A stretch of DNA of 29,676 bases, taken from a virus. Within the stretch, counting starts at the first letter, position 1. The number at the start of each line of letters is the position of its first letter. Shown in pieces: positions 4,933-12,710 of the stretch. Location of the stretch: positions 1 through 29,676 of IMG/VR virus record IMGVR_UViG_3300027777_000107; one strand, written 5' to 3'. A program made the translations under genes and the position numbers. The notes under the pieces are model-generated. The model ran no database searches. It saw only the letters and a program-made list of their open reading frames with translations, and was not told the origin of the DNA.

Positions 4933-5496
4933 ATGCAGAAGATAGCAACAGCACTAGTGAAAGCACAGAAAACTTTTGCGCCAGCCTTAAAGACCGCCAC
5001 GAATCCTCATTTCCGCAGCAAATATGTAGACCTAGCATCTTGTGTGGAATCGGTTATAGACGCTTTAAACACAAACGGGATATTCTTGTTTCAGACTACT
5101 TCGGAACACCCTGATGGGATTGTCTGCGAGACAAGTTTCTTGCATGAGTCGGGTGAACGTCTTGATTGCGGGAAATTGTTTTTTCCTGCTCCAAAACAAG
5201 ACCCTCAAGGCTTTATGTCATGTTTGACTTACATTCGCCGCGCGTCTTTGATGGCAGCAACAGGGCAAGCCCCTGAAGATGATGATGGCAACGCAGCATC
5301 TAGAAAACAAGAGCCAAAAGTTAACGCAAGCGCTATGGCTGACCACCTTGCCGCAATAGACGCTACCACCAATAAAGAGGAGTTGCAGAACGCCTATGCA
5401 GCCGCTTATGAGGCTTGCAATGGTGATCAAACTTGGCAATCACGGGTAATGGCTGCTAAAGCCGCACGTATCAAGAAAGCAAAGGAGACAACATGA
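4933..5496 (+). CDS. erf: ERF-family single-strand annealing protein
   Basis: 187 aa from the ATG at 4933. The frame is open from a TTG at 4882, but the family start matches MQKIATALVKAQKTF. ERF signatures are K.A...NPHFRSKYVDLAS, then LNTNGIFLFQ, then SGERLDCG, and finally TYIRRASLMAATG followed by the acidic DDDGN. The usual GS.ITY.RRY motif is altered here to MSCLTYIRRAS. The C-terminal half is a variable helical region. ERF proteins anneal complementary single strands and work with a 5'-3' exonuclease; that partner is the next gene, joined by an ATGA overlap (5493-5496). The Shine-Dalgarno for 4933 is weak, so the start is less certain than the identity. Confidence 0.85.
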   Translation: MQKIATALVKAQKTFAPALKTATNPHFRSKYVDLASCVESVIDALNTNGIFLFQTTSEHPDGIVCETSFLHESGERLDCGKLFFPAPKQDPQGFMSCLTYIRRASLMAATGQAPEDDDGNAASRKQEPKVNASAMADHLAAIDATTNKEELQNAYAAAYEACNGDQTWQSRVMAAKAARIKKAKETT

Positions 5497-6158
5497 GCTT
5501 AGAACTTCCATCCACATGGCCTGGGTTAATGACTACCGCAGAACAACGTACAGATGAGTGGTTTACCGCACGTTTGGGCAAGGTCACGGCCTCTAGGGTT
5601 GCTGACGTAATTGCCAAGACCAAGACAGGCTACTCGACCAGCAGGGAAAACTACATGGCACAACTGGTCGTGGAACGTATGACCCAAAAGCCTACAGAGT
5701 CTTATTCCAATGCGGCTATGGCCTGGGGTACGGAACAGGAACCGTTTGCTAGGGCTGCATACGAACTTGCCAAAGACGTTATTGTGGAAGAAGTAGGGTT
5801 TGTGCCTCACCCCAACATTCCGATGGCAGGGGCTAGTCCTGACGGGTTTGTAGGGGTCAATGGATTGGTGGAAATCAAGTGCCCAAATACGGCAACCATG
5901 ATTGAAACCCTGCTGACCAAGAAATGCCCACAAAAGTATTTCACGCAAATTCAATTCCAGTTGGCTTGCACGGACAGAGTGTTTTGCGACTACGTGGTGT
6001 TTGACCCCCGTATGCCTAAAAACCTTCAACTGTTTGTCAAACGGATTGAACGTGATGAAGACTATATTGCACAAATTGAAGAAGAAGTAGAAATTTTCCT
6101 CAATGAAATCGAAACCAAAGTTAATTTTCTCCACGCACTAGGAAACCCAAATGTCTAA
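5493..6158 (+). CDS. YqaJ/lambda-exonuclease family recombination nuclease
   Basis: 221 aa. The motif order matches YqaJ: QRTDEWFTARLGKVTASR near the N-terminus (about 18-35), WGTEQEPFAR (79-87, with the family Glu), GASPDGF (113-119, metal Asp), LVEIKCP (125-131, ExK) and QIQFQLACT (about 152-160). This is the full set of the lambda Exo-like PD-(D/E)xK fold. The enzyme degrades one strand of duplex ends to expose single-strand DNA for the ERF protein encoded just upstream. Its C-terminal part is acidic and helical (DEDYIAQIEEEVEIFLNEI). It overlaps the next gene by 8 bp. Confidence 0.9.
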   Translation: MSLELPSTWPGLMTTAEQRTDEWFTARLGKVTASRVADVIAKTKTGYSTSRENYMAQLVVERMTQKPTESYSNAAMAWGTEQEPFARAAYELAKDVIVEEVGFVPHPNIPMAGASPDGFVGVNGLVEIKCPNTATMIETLLTKKCPQKYFTQIQFQLACTDRVFCDYVVFDPRMPKNLQLFVKRIERDEDYIAQIEEEVEIFLNEIETKVNFLHALGNPNV

Positions 6159-6372
6159 GCTCAAAAAAGAAATATCGTGCATCGTAGGTCAGTACACCAA
6201 TGCCCAGGGCGCTTCTAAGAACCGCTACCAGCGCATAGGCTCAATCATTGAAACCAAGAACGGCGATATGCTGAAGCTGGACGTAATTCCGCTTAAGGAT
6301 GGCGGGTGGGACGGTTGGGCTTACCTGAACGACCCTAAACCAAAAGACTTGGGGTTTGATGATGAATTTTGA
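6151..6372 (+). CDS. conserved small phage protein of the recombination module
   Basis: 73 aa. It contains NRYQRIGSIIETKNGDMLKL, then DGGWDGWAYLNDPKP. Proteins with the pattern RYQ.IG......NG.ML..D.IP.....WDGWAY..DP are commonly found beside phage recombination genes as I recall. The strand-rich pattern, with basic N-terminus and acidic tail (DLGFDDEF), is reminiscent of a miniature single-strand DNA-binding fold, but that is inference. The start lies 8 bp inside the YqaJ gene, so it is coupled to it; the stop overlaps the next gene. Confidence 0.65.
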   Translation: MSKLKKEISCIVGQYTNAQGASKNRYQRIGSIIETKNGDMLKLDVIPLKDGGWDGWAYLNDPKPKDLGFDDEF

Positions 6373-6655
6373 ACACATTAGAGCCAGGTCTTCAGACCCC
6401 ATCACATCATTCATGGCGGCTGATGTCGCCCCTAAATTTGCCAACAAGCACGTTAACACGATTATGGAGTGCCTAGCAAAGCACGGGCCGCTAGGCAAGG
6501 ATGGCATTGCCAAACACACGGGGCTTGATGGCGTTCAGATTTCTAGGCGCTTACCTGAACTGCAAAAGGATGGCCTGATTCTGCTTACAGGCAAAACCGT
6601 CAAATCCAGTACAGGCAACCAAGAACGTGAATGGCGCTTGGCAATTCCATGCTAG
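6362..6655 (+). CDS. winged helix-turn-helix protein
   Basis: 97 aa from the ATG at 6362 (an adjacent ATG at 6359 is equally usable). GGGG at 6351-6354 gives the better spacing for 6362. SDPITSFMAADVAPKF is a segment seen in small phage wHTH proteins. An HTH follows (GKDGIAKHTGLDGVQISRRL, then PELQKDGLILLTG) and a beta wing (KTVKSSTGNQEREWRL). It is a DNA-binding protein, probably a transcription factor for the phage or a replication accessory. As one of the last early genes it could switch on late genes, but this is a guess. Confidence 0.7.
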   Translation: MNFEHIRARSSDPITSFMAADVAPKFANKHVNTIMECLAKHGPLGKDGIAKHTGLDGVQISRRLPELQKDGLILLTGKTVKSSTGNQEREWRLAIPC

Positions 6656-6735
6656 AAATCTTTTTGCTCTTATTGCTTGGCGGTGCGGTGCTGGTGCTGG
6701 CGGTGCTTATCGCCATTCATATCCTTAAAGACTAA
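6649..6735 (+). CDS. tiny transmembrane peptide
   Basis: 28 aa, mostly one hydrophobic helix (EIFLLLLLGGAVLVLAVLIA, then IHILKD). The ATG overlaps the end of the previous gene by 7 bp, and the stop lies 11 bp inside the convergent lysozyme gene. It is too short to be sure of, and the codons are Leu/Gly/Val-rich as any hydrophobic frame would be. If real it is a membrane peptide at the end of the early module, for example an antiholin-like regulator. Confidence 0.4.
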   Translation: MLEIFLLLLLGGAVLVLAVLIAIHILKD

Positions 6736-7204
6736 GAAACATGGCTCGTTCATCAATACGGCGGTTTTGAAGCCCTTTGAGAATCTTGCCACCCGCCATG
6801 CAATACTTGAGTAGCTCATCTGCTGAGCCTACCATATCGCCACGCAGGGCTTTTTGACGGAGGGTGCTTCGCTGTAATGTGCCCAAACCAACATTAAAGC
6901 TAAAGCTAACCAAAGCATCAAACTGCCCTTGGGTTAGGGGTACAGGCACAAACTTCTCTACGCCACGCTCAAACCGCTGTAAGTCTGCCGCAAGTATGGC
7001 ATCCACTTCTTCTACAGAAAACTTGCGATTGTCTTCAGGACGTAGGGGGTAGGCGTCACGGTCTTCTATTTTTAGTTTGCCCTGTTCAGGGTATAGCACA
7101 TGGCCCACACCAATAGTCCACAATTTTGCAGGGCAGCGGTATGGGGTGAACCTTATGCCCTCATGGTGTTTAATGACCGCAAGGGCTTTTGGGCTGACGT
7201 TCAT
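6725..7204 (-). CDS. phage lysozyme (GH24 endolysin)
   Basis: 159 aa, the usual length of T4/P22-type lysozymes. The catalytic set is E15, C24 and T30 in the exact E-x8-C-x5-T spacing of lambdoid endolysins, inside HHEGIRFTPYRCPAKLWT followed by IGVGH. Further signatures are VPVPLTQGQFDALVSFSFNV and NRRIDERAMF. The enzyme cleaves the glycan strands of peptidoglycan. It has no signal peptide or signal-anchor segment, so it needs the holin encoded directly upstream (ATGA overlap 7201-7204). It is the last gene of the minus-strand late block and is convergent with the early module, overlapping its last ORF by 11 bp. Confidence 0.93.
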   Translation of the reverse strand: MNVSPKALAVIKHHEGIRFTPYRCPAKLWTIGVGHVLYPEQGKLKIEDRDAYPLRPEDNRKFSVEEVDAILAADLQRFERGVEKFVPVPLTQGQFDALVSFSFNVGLGTLQRSTLRQKALRGDMVGSADELLKYCMAGGKILKGLQNRRIDERAMFLSL

Positions 7205-7716
7205 TTACCAAACGCTCTGCCGCCAAAATGGAATGCAATTATTGACGCAAACAGGGTTTGGGTTTCATTGTCCCAAAGCTGCTCTGCCAGTTTTTCAAAA
7301 GATACGTTTGAACTGATACCATGCCATGCGAGGGTCAGGTCGATTACTACAAGCAGAAAAAAGAAGCCGTAAGTAATAACGGGTCGAACTGAAGCTCTTA
7401 GGTTGTGCATCCATTGGCTAGTCCCTTCGTTCAGGCTGGTGTCATGTGCGTAGATTGCTTGCATCTCAGCTTGCTGTGCGCCGATTAAAGCAGTCTTTTC
7501 TGACGATTTTGTTTCAATCTCAAGCTGCTCAGTCTTGATGTGTTCAATACGCTCCTGCGCTTCAAACCCTGCTTTACGCATTTCTAGCTCACGCTGAATC
7601 TGCATTTGAGCCAAGGCAAGCTCATGCTTTTTGTCGGCACGGTCTTGGAATGCGTCTAACAGCTTGGGCAAGCCGCCCATCAGGAATGAAACTATGGTGG
7701 ACAGTAAAGTAATCAT
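7201..7716 (-). CDS. 3TM-type holin
   Basis: 171 aa. It has a short hydrophobic segment at the N-terminus (ITLLSTIVSFLMGGLP), a long charged, coiled-coil-like middle (residues 25-95), a strong membrane helix near 113-132 (VITYGFFFLLVVIDLTLAWH) and a third at 155-168 ending in FHFGGRA. The final LFASIIAFHFGGRAFGK is the hallmark of the Holin_3TM (GTA-holin-like) family. It would form the membrane lesion that lets the adjacent lysozyme reach the wall. It shares ATGA overlaps with both neighbours, as expected for a coupled lysis cassette. Confidence 0.85.
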   Translation of the reverse strand: MITLLSTIVSFLMGGLPKLLDAFQDRADKKHELALAQMQIQRELEMRKAGFEAQERIEHIKTEQLEIETKSSEKTALIGAQQAEMQAIYAHDTSLNEGTSQWMHNLRASVRPVITYGFFFLLVVIDLTLAWHGISSNVSFEKLAEQLWDNETQTLFASIIAFHFGGRAFGK

Positions 7717-8045
7717 TTAGGTTTCTCGCAAGTGTGTTTAGCACGTTCTTCTAGGATGGCAATTTTTTGGCGGTTGTACTGGATGTCGTCACGGTTTTTT
7801 TGAATCTCTAAAGACAGGTCTTGGCGCAGACGCTCACGGGCAAGCTCTGCCCCTGTGTTGGTAGCCTGTTTGTTGTCGCTAGTCACTACCAAGCTGATTT
7901 TGCTGTTTAGGATGGTTACTTCATGGCTCAAACTAGACAGAGCATTCATTAAATAAACCACGCAACTAAACAACAAAGGCAGAATGGCAAACGTGATTTT
8001 TTCAATCAAAGCGCCTTTTGCGGCTTCTTTAGGTTCGTCACTCAT
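7713..8045 (-). CDS. membrane-anchored coiled-coil protein (spanin-like)
   Basis: 110 aa. One hydrophobic segment lies at about residues 17-38 (ITFAILPLLFSCVVYLMNAL), and the rest is a long charged helix with coiled-coil character (SLEIQKNRDDIQYNRQKIAI), ending CEKPK. This is the topology of an inner-membrane spanin (Rz-like), and its place beside holin and lysozyme fits. I did not find an Rz1-like lipoprotein here, so the spanin role is only plausible. ATGA overlaps join it to both neighbours. Confidence 0.65.
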   Translation of the reverse strand: MSDEPKEAAKGALIEKITFAILPLLFSCVVYLMNALSSLSHEVTILNSKISLVVTSDNKQATNTGAELARERLRQDLSLEIQKNRDDIQYNRQKIAILEERAKHTCEKPK

Positions 8046-8263
8046 TTGTCAGCCTTTTTGTCTAGCTTGTCAAAAATCTGCTTGCAGATGTCTTTTAGCT
8101 CATCAATGTCTCTGCGGTAGTCGTCTTTGATAACGTAGCGCACATGGACATCTTCTAGCCTGTCTTCTAATCGAGTCAGACTTTTGGTAATGTTGTTCAG
8201 CACCCATCCTACCAAGAAACCCGCACAGGAAACCACAATATTAAATATTTGCTGGTTGTCCAT
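8042..8263 (-). CDS. small membrane-anchored coiled-coil protein of the lysis cassette
   Basis: 73 aa. An N-terminal hydrophobic stretch (FNIVVSCAGFLVGWVLNNI) is followed by an amphipathic helix (TRLEDRLEDVHVRYVIKDDY) and a Lys/Asp-rich coiled coil. Proteins of this form (MDNQQIFN....GF..GWVLN, then V.K.DY..DI.E.K....IFD.LD.KADK) recur before lysis genes in aquatic phages as I recall. They resemble XhlA-type anchors, but the function is not established. It is the first gene of the four-gene lysis cassette and follows the collar fibre gene after one base. Confidence 0.65.
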   Translation of the reverse strand: MDNQQIFNIVVSCAGFLVGWVLNNITKSLTRLEDRLEDVHVRYVIKDDYRRDIDELKDICKQIFDKLDKKADK

Positions 8264-8264
8264 G

Positions 8265-8993
8265 TTAGGCCTTCATGATGTATGCCAAGGCATAGTAGGG
8301 CGGGAGGTTGGCGTTAGTGCCTGATACACCCGCTGATGTTATTGTCGTTGCAACGGTTATTCCTGTTGTTGCTGTTCCCGTATTTGTAGAGCCTAAATTA
8401 ACAGTACCGCCTGAATTCAATGAATTAGAAACGTTGGCACCTGCATTAACTGTGTGATTATGGCCTGGGTCTGTAACTACGGATGATGCCGTATGCGTGT
8501 GGCTGACCACAATTGAGTCAGCAGAACCGCCTGTAGCGTTTACTGAATAAGTGCTACCAGCACCTACCACAAATCTGCTTCTTAGGTCAGGTGTGCCGTT
8601 AGAACCATCACACAGATACCAGCCTGTAGGAACACTACCAATAGCGCCGTACCATAACGAAATCACGCCTGTAGGGATAGTCGTGCCGACAGACGCTTGG
8701 ACACCCACAATTCCATAGATGTTGTCGTAAGTGCCAATAGTGACCGCTGCGCTTGTTTTAACCACAAACTTGTAAAAGTAGCCGTAGGTCAGCCACACAT
8801 CTGTAGGCGTTCTGCCTGATGAGTCCAAGACGATAGGGTTGGTGTTGGCTACGTTGCCGTTAATATTGGTGTAGGACGCTAGGGGCGTTGTAGAACCCGC
8901 TTGGTAGGTATAGACCAACCCACCGTTTAAGGGCTGTCCGTTGTTGTCAAAGAACTGTTGACCGTTGCCAATAGGCGATAGATTGACTGCCAT
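8265..8993 (-). CDS. tail fibre with phage tail-collar domain
   Basis: 242 aa. The N-terminal region (LSPIGNGQQFFDNNGQPLNG, then TPLASYTNINGN and PIVLDSSGR) is a common virion-attachment module in aquatic phages. The middle holds a tail-collar domain: TIPTGVISLWYGAIGSVPTG, WYLCDGSNGTPDLRSRFVVG. The C-terminal part is Ser/Thr/Gly-rich with HTHTAS and a GHNHT segment, metal-binding in related fibres, and ends LPPYYALAYIMKA, which is typical for this family. It probably decorates the tail and contacts the host surface. It lies apart from the main fibre locus, between the ejection proteins and the lysis genes. Confidence 0.85.
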   Translation of the reverse strand: MAVNLSPIGNGQQFFDNNGQPLNGGLVYTYQAGSTTPLASYTNINGNVANTNPIVLDSSGRTPTDVWLTYGYFYKFVVKTSAAVTIGTYDNIYGIVGVQASVGTTIPTGVISLWYGAIGSVPTGWYLCDGSNGTPDLRSRFVVGAGSTYSVNATGGSADSIVVSHTHTASSVVTDPGHNHTVNAGANVSNSLNSGGTVNLGSTNTGTATTGITVATTITSAGVSGTNANLPPYYALAYIMKA

Positions 8994-9002
8994 GATTTGC
9001 CC

Positions 9003-11195
9003 TTATTGAATGTCGCTGATTTTATTCTTGCCTGTCTGTTTTGTCCCTGCGCCTAGCTCCAATGCTTTGCGTGTCTCGGCTTCTGCTGCACGTCTTGCCC
9101 TCATTTCCATTACAGACGTTCCCAATTGCAAGCCAGGTACGGCTACGTTTAAACCTTTTTCAACGCCAGCTTGGGCCAAACCTGAAGCCTTTTCAGCCAA
9201 TGCGCCCACCAAAGTGTTGGAATTGTTTACAAACGCACCACGGGGCTGCGCTTGGGTGTAACGGGCCACGTTGCCTAATGTTTTAAGTTGTGAGGCGGTT
9301 TCTGGGTTAAAAATCTCTTGCACGTTTTTAACGTCATCCAAACGCTTCAAGGCTTTGTTGTACCCCGCTTGGCTAAAGTTGCCCTGTCCATCAACAATGC
9401 CTGACTTGTCTGTAAGCCAATTGATTGTCCCTGCCGCCATGTGCTGATTGGCTTCAGAGTTTCGGCCTAGGTTGTTAACCATTGTTTGCACGTTTTTATT
9501 AACGCCGTTTACTACAAACTTTTCTAGGTATTTGTCAGCAGGAACTGTGTCATCTACCGCAGCTTTATAAGCGGGGTCTTTTTTCAACAAGTCAAACCGT
9601 GCTTTAGCCAAAGTCCTAGCTTTGTCAGCTAAAGGCTTTAGGGCTGATGCGCCGCCTTGTAGTGGCAAATCTTCCAATGCCTGACGCACAATGCTTGATG
9701 CTTGCGCTGCGTTGCCATCACCGCTACGTTCTGCCTTGCGGATTTCTGATGCCAAGTTGGTACGCATAGCCTCAAACTGCTCAAACGTCATTGGTTCGGT
9801 TTTAAACCTCTCAAGTTGCTTGGCAATAGATGGCGGCAAAAATTCTGTCTTGAGTTTTTTACCCAATGCGGCTTCAGCATTTTTGGCTATGGTTGCACCA
9901 TCCACAGGAAATTGACCGCCGTTAGCGTCTTCCAATGCTTTGTAAGCGGCACGAATGTCTGTATTTTTGGCATCGTCCAATGTTTTGTAAGCATCAATGA
10001 TGCCTTGGCTGTTTTCTATGGTTTTTGTGCCGTAAACATCAGGTGCAGCCCTTTGGCGTATTTCCCCAATGTTTTCAACCAACTGACCGTTTTGCTCATT
10101 AAACCTTTGAGCCAATTGAGGGTCTTTGCCTCTGCGGTTTTGCTCATTGGACAATTTCACAATGTCGCCAGTAGCTTGACCTTCAGTTAAACGCACAGGG
10201 AAAGGCAAAGAATCTGCTTCGATGTGGCGCTGCAAAGTCGGCAAATTAACTTTTTCCACAGGTATTGCAGCCAATGCTTTTTGCAATTCAGGCGTAGCAA
10301 CCGACAAAGCCTGTTTGATAGTCACCTCAGTAGGCACGGCGGCAGCACCCATGCTGACCATTCCTGCTTGTTGTGCAGGGGTTTGACCCGATGGTTGGCC
10401 TTGCTTGACCACCTGAAGCTCTGCCGCAGCACTTTTGTAAGCCTTTGCAACTTTAGGCACGGCAGCACCAGCGGCAGTCAATCCCACTTCAATTGCGGCT
10501 TGTACGTCTTGCACAGGCACACCAAATTTAGCAGCAATAGATTCGGCTTTTTCGCCAATGTTTTTGCTAATGTAGTCCATAACCTGTGATGGCAATGCTT
10601 CTTTGTAGGCTTTGGTTTCGCCTAGCCCTGTAAGTTTGCCGACAGGTGAGGCAATAGGTGCGGCAAGTTTTTGTGATGCGGCTGCAGCTTCTTCAGGGTT
10701 TAAGCCAAATGCCCGTCCTGCTATGTAGCCAGCCGTTCCAGCAATGGCTGATGGCGCACCTGCAACCACATCTGCCGCTGATGCAAAAAAGCCTGGTATG
10801 GCTTGCTTGGCTTCTAATCCTGTTTGTAGGAACTTACCTACAATTTTTCGCATGGATGAAGTTTCAGGTTTTGCTTCAACTTCTGTTGATTTGGGTGCGC
10901 CTGATTCACTCGCGGCGGGGGTAGATTCCCACAAATCAGCCAATAGACCACTTGTTGCTGGTTTAGCCGCTGGCGCTGTACGGGAAACCTTACCACCCAT
11001 TTCACGGGTTAAGGCATCAATGTCGCCTTGCGCCCTTACATCGCCTTTGGCAAGTCTTTCTTGCGCTTTGGTCATTTCCGATTGGAGAATGTCCATTCGG
11101 TCTTTGTCACGCATCGCCTGATCTTGAGATGAAACTTTGGCGCTTTTAACTGGCGCAGGGGCTTCTGCTTCCCACAGTTCAGCAAGTGTTGCCAT
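9003..11195 (-). CDS. large internal virion (ejection-type) protein
   Basis: 730 aa, Ala/Lys/Gln-rich. The motif L-A-x-L-W-E occurs twice, at the N-terminus (TLAELWEAE) and again near residue 86 (LLADLWESTP), separated by a charged helical linker. Residues 130-185 are a long Ala/Gly-rich hydrophobic stretch (FFASAADVVAGAPSAIAGTA and onward) that could insert in a membrane. The remainder is helical. No enzymatic domain is recognised. Size, composition and its place after two other such genes suggest a P22 gp16/gp20-like or T7 gp16-like protein that leaves the capsid with the DNA. That is inference from position and composition. Confidence 0.55.
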   Translation of the reverse strand: MATLAELWEAEAPAPVKSAKVSSQDQAMRDKDRMDILQSEMTKAQERLAKGDVRAQGDIDALTREMGGKVSRTAPAAKPATSGLLADLWESTPAASESGAPKSTEVEAKPETSSMRKIVGKFLQTGLEAKQAIPGFFASAADVVAGAPSAIAGTAGYIAGRAFGLNPEEAAAASQKLAAPIASPVGKLTGLGETKAYKEALPSQVMDYISKNIGEKAESIAAKFGVPVQDVQAAIEVGLTAAGAAVPKVAKAYKSAAAELQVVKQGQPSGQTPAQQAGMVSMGAAAVPTEVTIKQALSVATPELQKALAAIPVEKVNLPTLQRHIEADSLPFPVRLTEGQATGDIVKLSNEQNRRGKDPQLAQRFNEQNGQLVENIGEIRQRAAPDVYGTKTIENSQGIIDAYKTLDDAKNTDIRAAYKALEDANGGQFPVDGATIAKNAEAALGKKLKTEFLPPSIAKQLERFKTEPMTFEQFEAMRTNLASEIRKAERSGDGNAAQASSIVRQALEDLPLQGGASALKPLADKARTLAKARFDLLKKDPAYKAAVDDTVPADKYLEKFVVNGVNKNVQTMVNNLGRNSEANQHMAAGTINWLTDKSGIVDGQGNFSQAGYNKALKRLDDVKNVQEIFNPETASQLKTLGNVARYTQAQPRGAFVNNSNTLVGALAEKASGLAQAGVEKGLNVAVPGLQLGTSVMEMRARRAAEAETRKALELGAGTKQTGKNKISDIQ

Positions 11196-12700
11196 TACTT
11201 AACAATCCCTAATTGTCGTGCTAAACGAATCTTACGGGTCAATTCTGCTTGTTCTGCCGCAGACATGGAAGCCTTTAACTTGGCAACATCTTGGGCAGTC
11301 ATTTCTTGGAAAATGCGGGGGTCTGCAATTTGGTCAAATTCCAATTTGCGCCGACCATATTGCGTTGCATCATTCTGTACAGGGGTCAAATAATTAGCCC
11401 TTTGAATCTTCATGTTCTCAATGCCAATCATCTGATCAGCAATGGCAAGAATGGCTTTTTCGTTTAGCTTCTTGTTTGGCGTAGCAACTTCAGCCAACGC
11501 CCTAGCCGCATCCGTATTGCCGCCAGCAAGTGCCAACAAAGCAGAGTTCTTAGCCAATTCTTCGGTATTAACCTTTTCTTGTTCATAAGCAGGAATGCCA
11601 ATAGCGTTAAGAATACCCGCAGCCAATTCTTTGCGTTGACCGCCTACGCCTGTAAATGAGTCGGGCGCAAACTTCTTGATGTTTTGGAAGATGGCAACAC
11701 GACTAGGGGCATCTGCAGCATCTTTAACCGTTGTCTTAAAGTCTTCGCCTATAGTTGAAGCGCCAGCGCCAAGCAAACCTGCTTGTGCAGGGCCAACACC
11801 TGTGACCAATGGTGTGCCGCCACGTTGCGACATAGGCCCAATTAACCTACGCTCTCCTGTAACACGGTCAACGACTTCTGTTGTTGGCGGTACTTGTGTC
11901 TCAACTAAAGTACCAGGCAAAGCCTCACCTGGCCTTTGCTGCCCAAACAATCCTGTTTGTATAGTGGCGCTGCCTGCACCTGTCGTTACACCAACACCGC
12001 TTGGCTGCAGCGCAGACAAACGTGAGCCTTGGTCTAAAGTTGTAAGCAGCTTGTCTTTTAGGAATTGTCTTACGCCTGCGGGGTTGGTTGATGCTTGTTC
12101 TATGTAAGGTGCAATCAATTCTGCAGCACGTTCTTTGGGGATACCCAATGCTCTAGCTTGTTCGTCAGCATAACTTTGAAGTTTTTTTGCAAGTGCTTCA
12201 GGCGCAATTGTTTCAGGATTTTTCTCTGAAGCAATGATTAACGGATTGTTTATCAAAGAAGTTAACCTGCTTGCAATGCCTAAAACTTGCTCATTGGCAA
12301 ATCTTTGTTCAGCGGATTGCGTTCCAATTGCACTTGTTTTGAATGTTTCCTGTGCGCCAAAAGAGCCTGCCATGTCTTTTAGGTAGTTTAGGCCTGTTAA
12401 GGGCGCAACTTCGCTTGTGATCTTGGCGGCTTTGGCAGGGTCGTATTTGCCGTTGGTCGTGTAATACCTAGGGTCAGCCATTACGGTTTGCATATTGCGG
12501 CGTTCTATATCCCTTTGTTCCTCAACGGATAAAGCAATTTGACCCGTCCTAGCGGCTTGTTGCTGCTGCTGTACCGCCAACGGGTTCAGTTGTTCCGCTT
12601 GTTGGTAGGCTTGTGCGCCACGGGCAATGTTTAATATGTCCCCCAAAGACATAGGCTGTGGAGGCCTAGATTGGGACGCTACGGGTGTGAAGTCTGCCAT
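11195..12700 (-). CDS. internal virion (ejection-type) protein
   Basis: 501 aa. The N-terminus holds MSLGDILNIARGAQAYQQAE and a Gln-rich run (VQQQQQAARTG), a form seen in phage ejection proteins that begin with an amphipathic helix. It is rich in Ala and Gln, with no signal peptide and no clear membrane segment. The C-terminus (MSAAEQAELTRKIRLARQLG) is helical. No known catalytic motif is seen. It lies between the gp7-like protein and the 730-aa protein, sharing a TAATG junction with the latter. The three together match the gp7-gp20-gp16 ejection set of P22 by position, though I cannot show homology. Confidence 0.55.
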   Translation of the reverse strand: MADFTPVASQSRPPQPMSLGDILNIARGAQAYQQAEQLNPLAVQQQQQAARTGQIALSVEEQRDIERRNMQTVMADPRYYTTNGKYDPAKAAKITSEVAPLTGLNYLKDMAGSFGAQETFKTSAIGTQSAEQRFANEQVLGIASRLTSLINNPLIIASEKNPETIAPEALAKKLQSYADEQARALGIPKERAAELIAPYIEQASTNPAGVRQFLKDKLLTTLDQGSRLSALQPSGVGVTTGAGSATIQTGLFGQQRPGEALPGTLVETQVPPTTEVVDRVTGERRLIGPMSQRGGTPLVTGVGPAQAGLLGAGASTIGEDFKTTVKDAADAPSRVAIFQNIKKFAPDSFTGVGGQRKELAAGILNAIGIPAYEQEKVNTEELAKNSALLALAGGNTDAARALAEVATPNKKLNEKAILAIADQMIGIENMKIQRANYLTPVQNDATQYGRRKLEFDQIADPRIFQEMTAQDVAKLKASMSAAEQAELTRKIRLARQLGIVK

Positions 12701-12710
12701 GATTTATTCC

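Noticed and set aside
5526-6134. 202-aa open frame on the minus strand opposite the YqaJ gene
   Set aside because: It mirrors the YqaJ coding frame, is rich in Phe, His and Arg as antisense frames are, and has no ribosome site or recognisable motif. The plus-strand gene has a complete set of family motifs.
9816-10589. Plus-strand open frames opposite the 730-aa gene
   Set aside because: They are rich in Cys, Phe and Leu, typical antisense of an Ala/Lys/Gln-rich gene, and would be isolated plus-strand genes in a uniformly minus-strand block.
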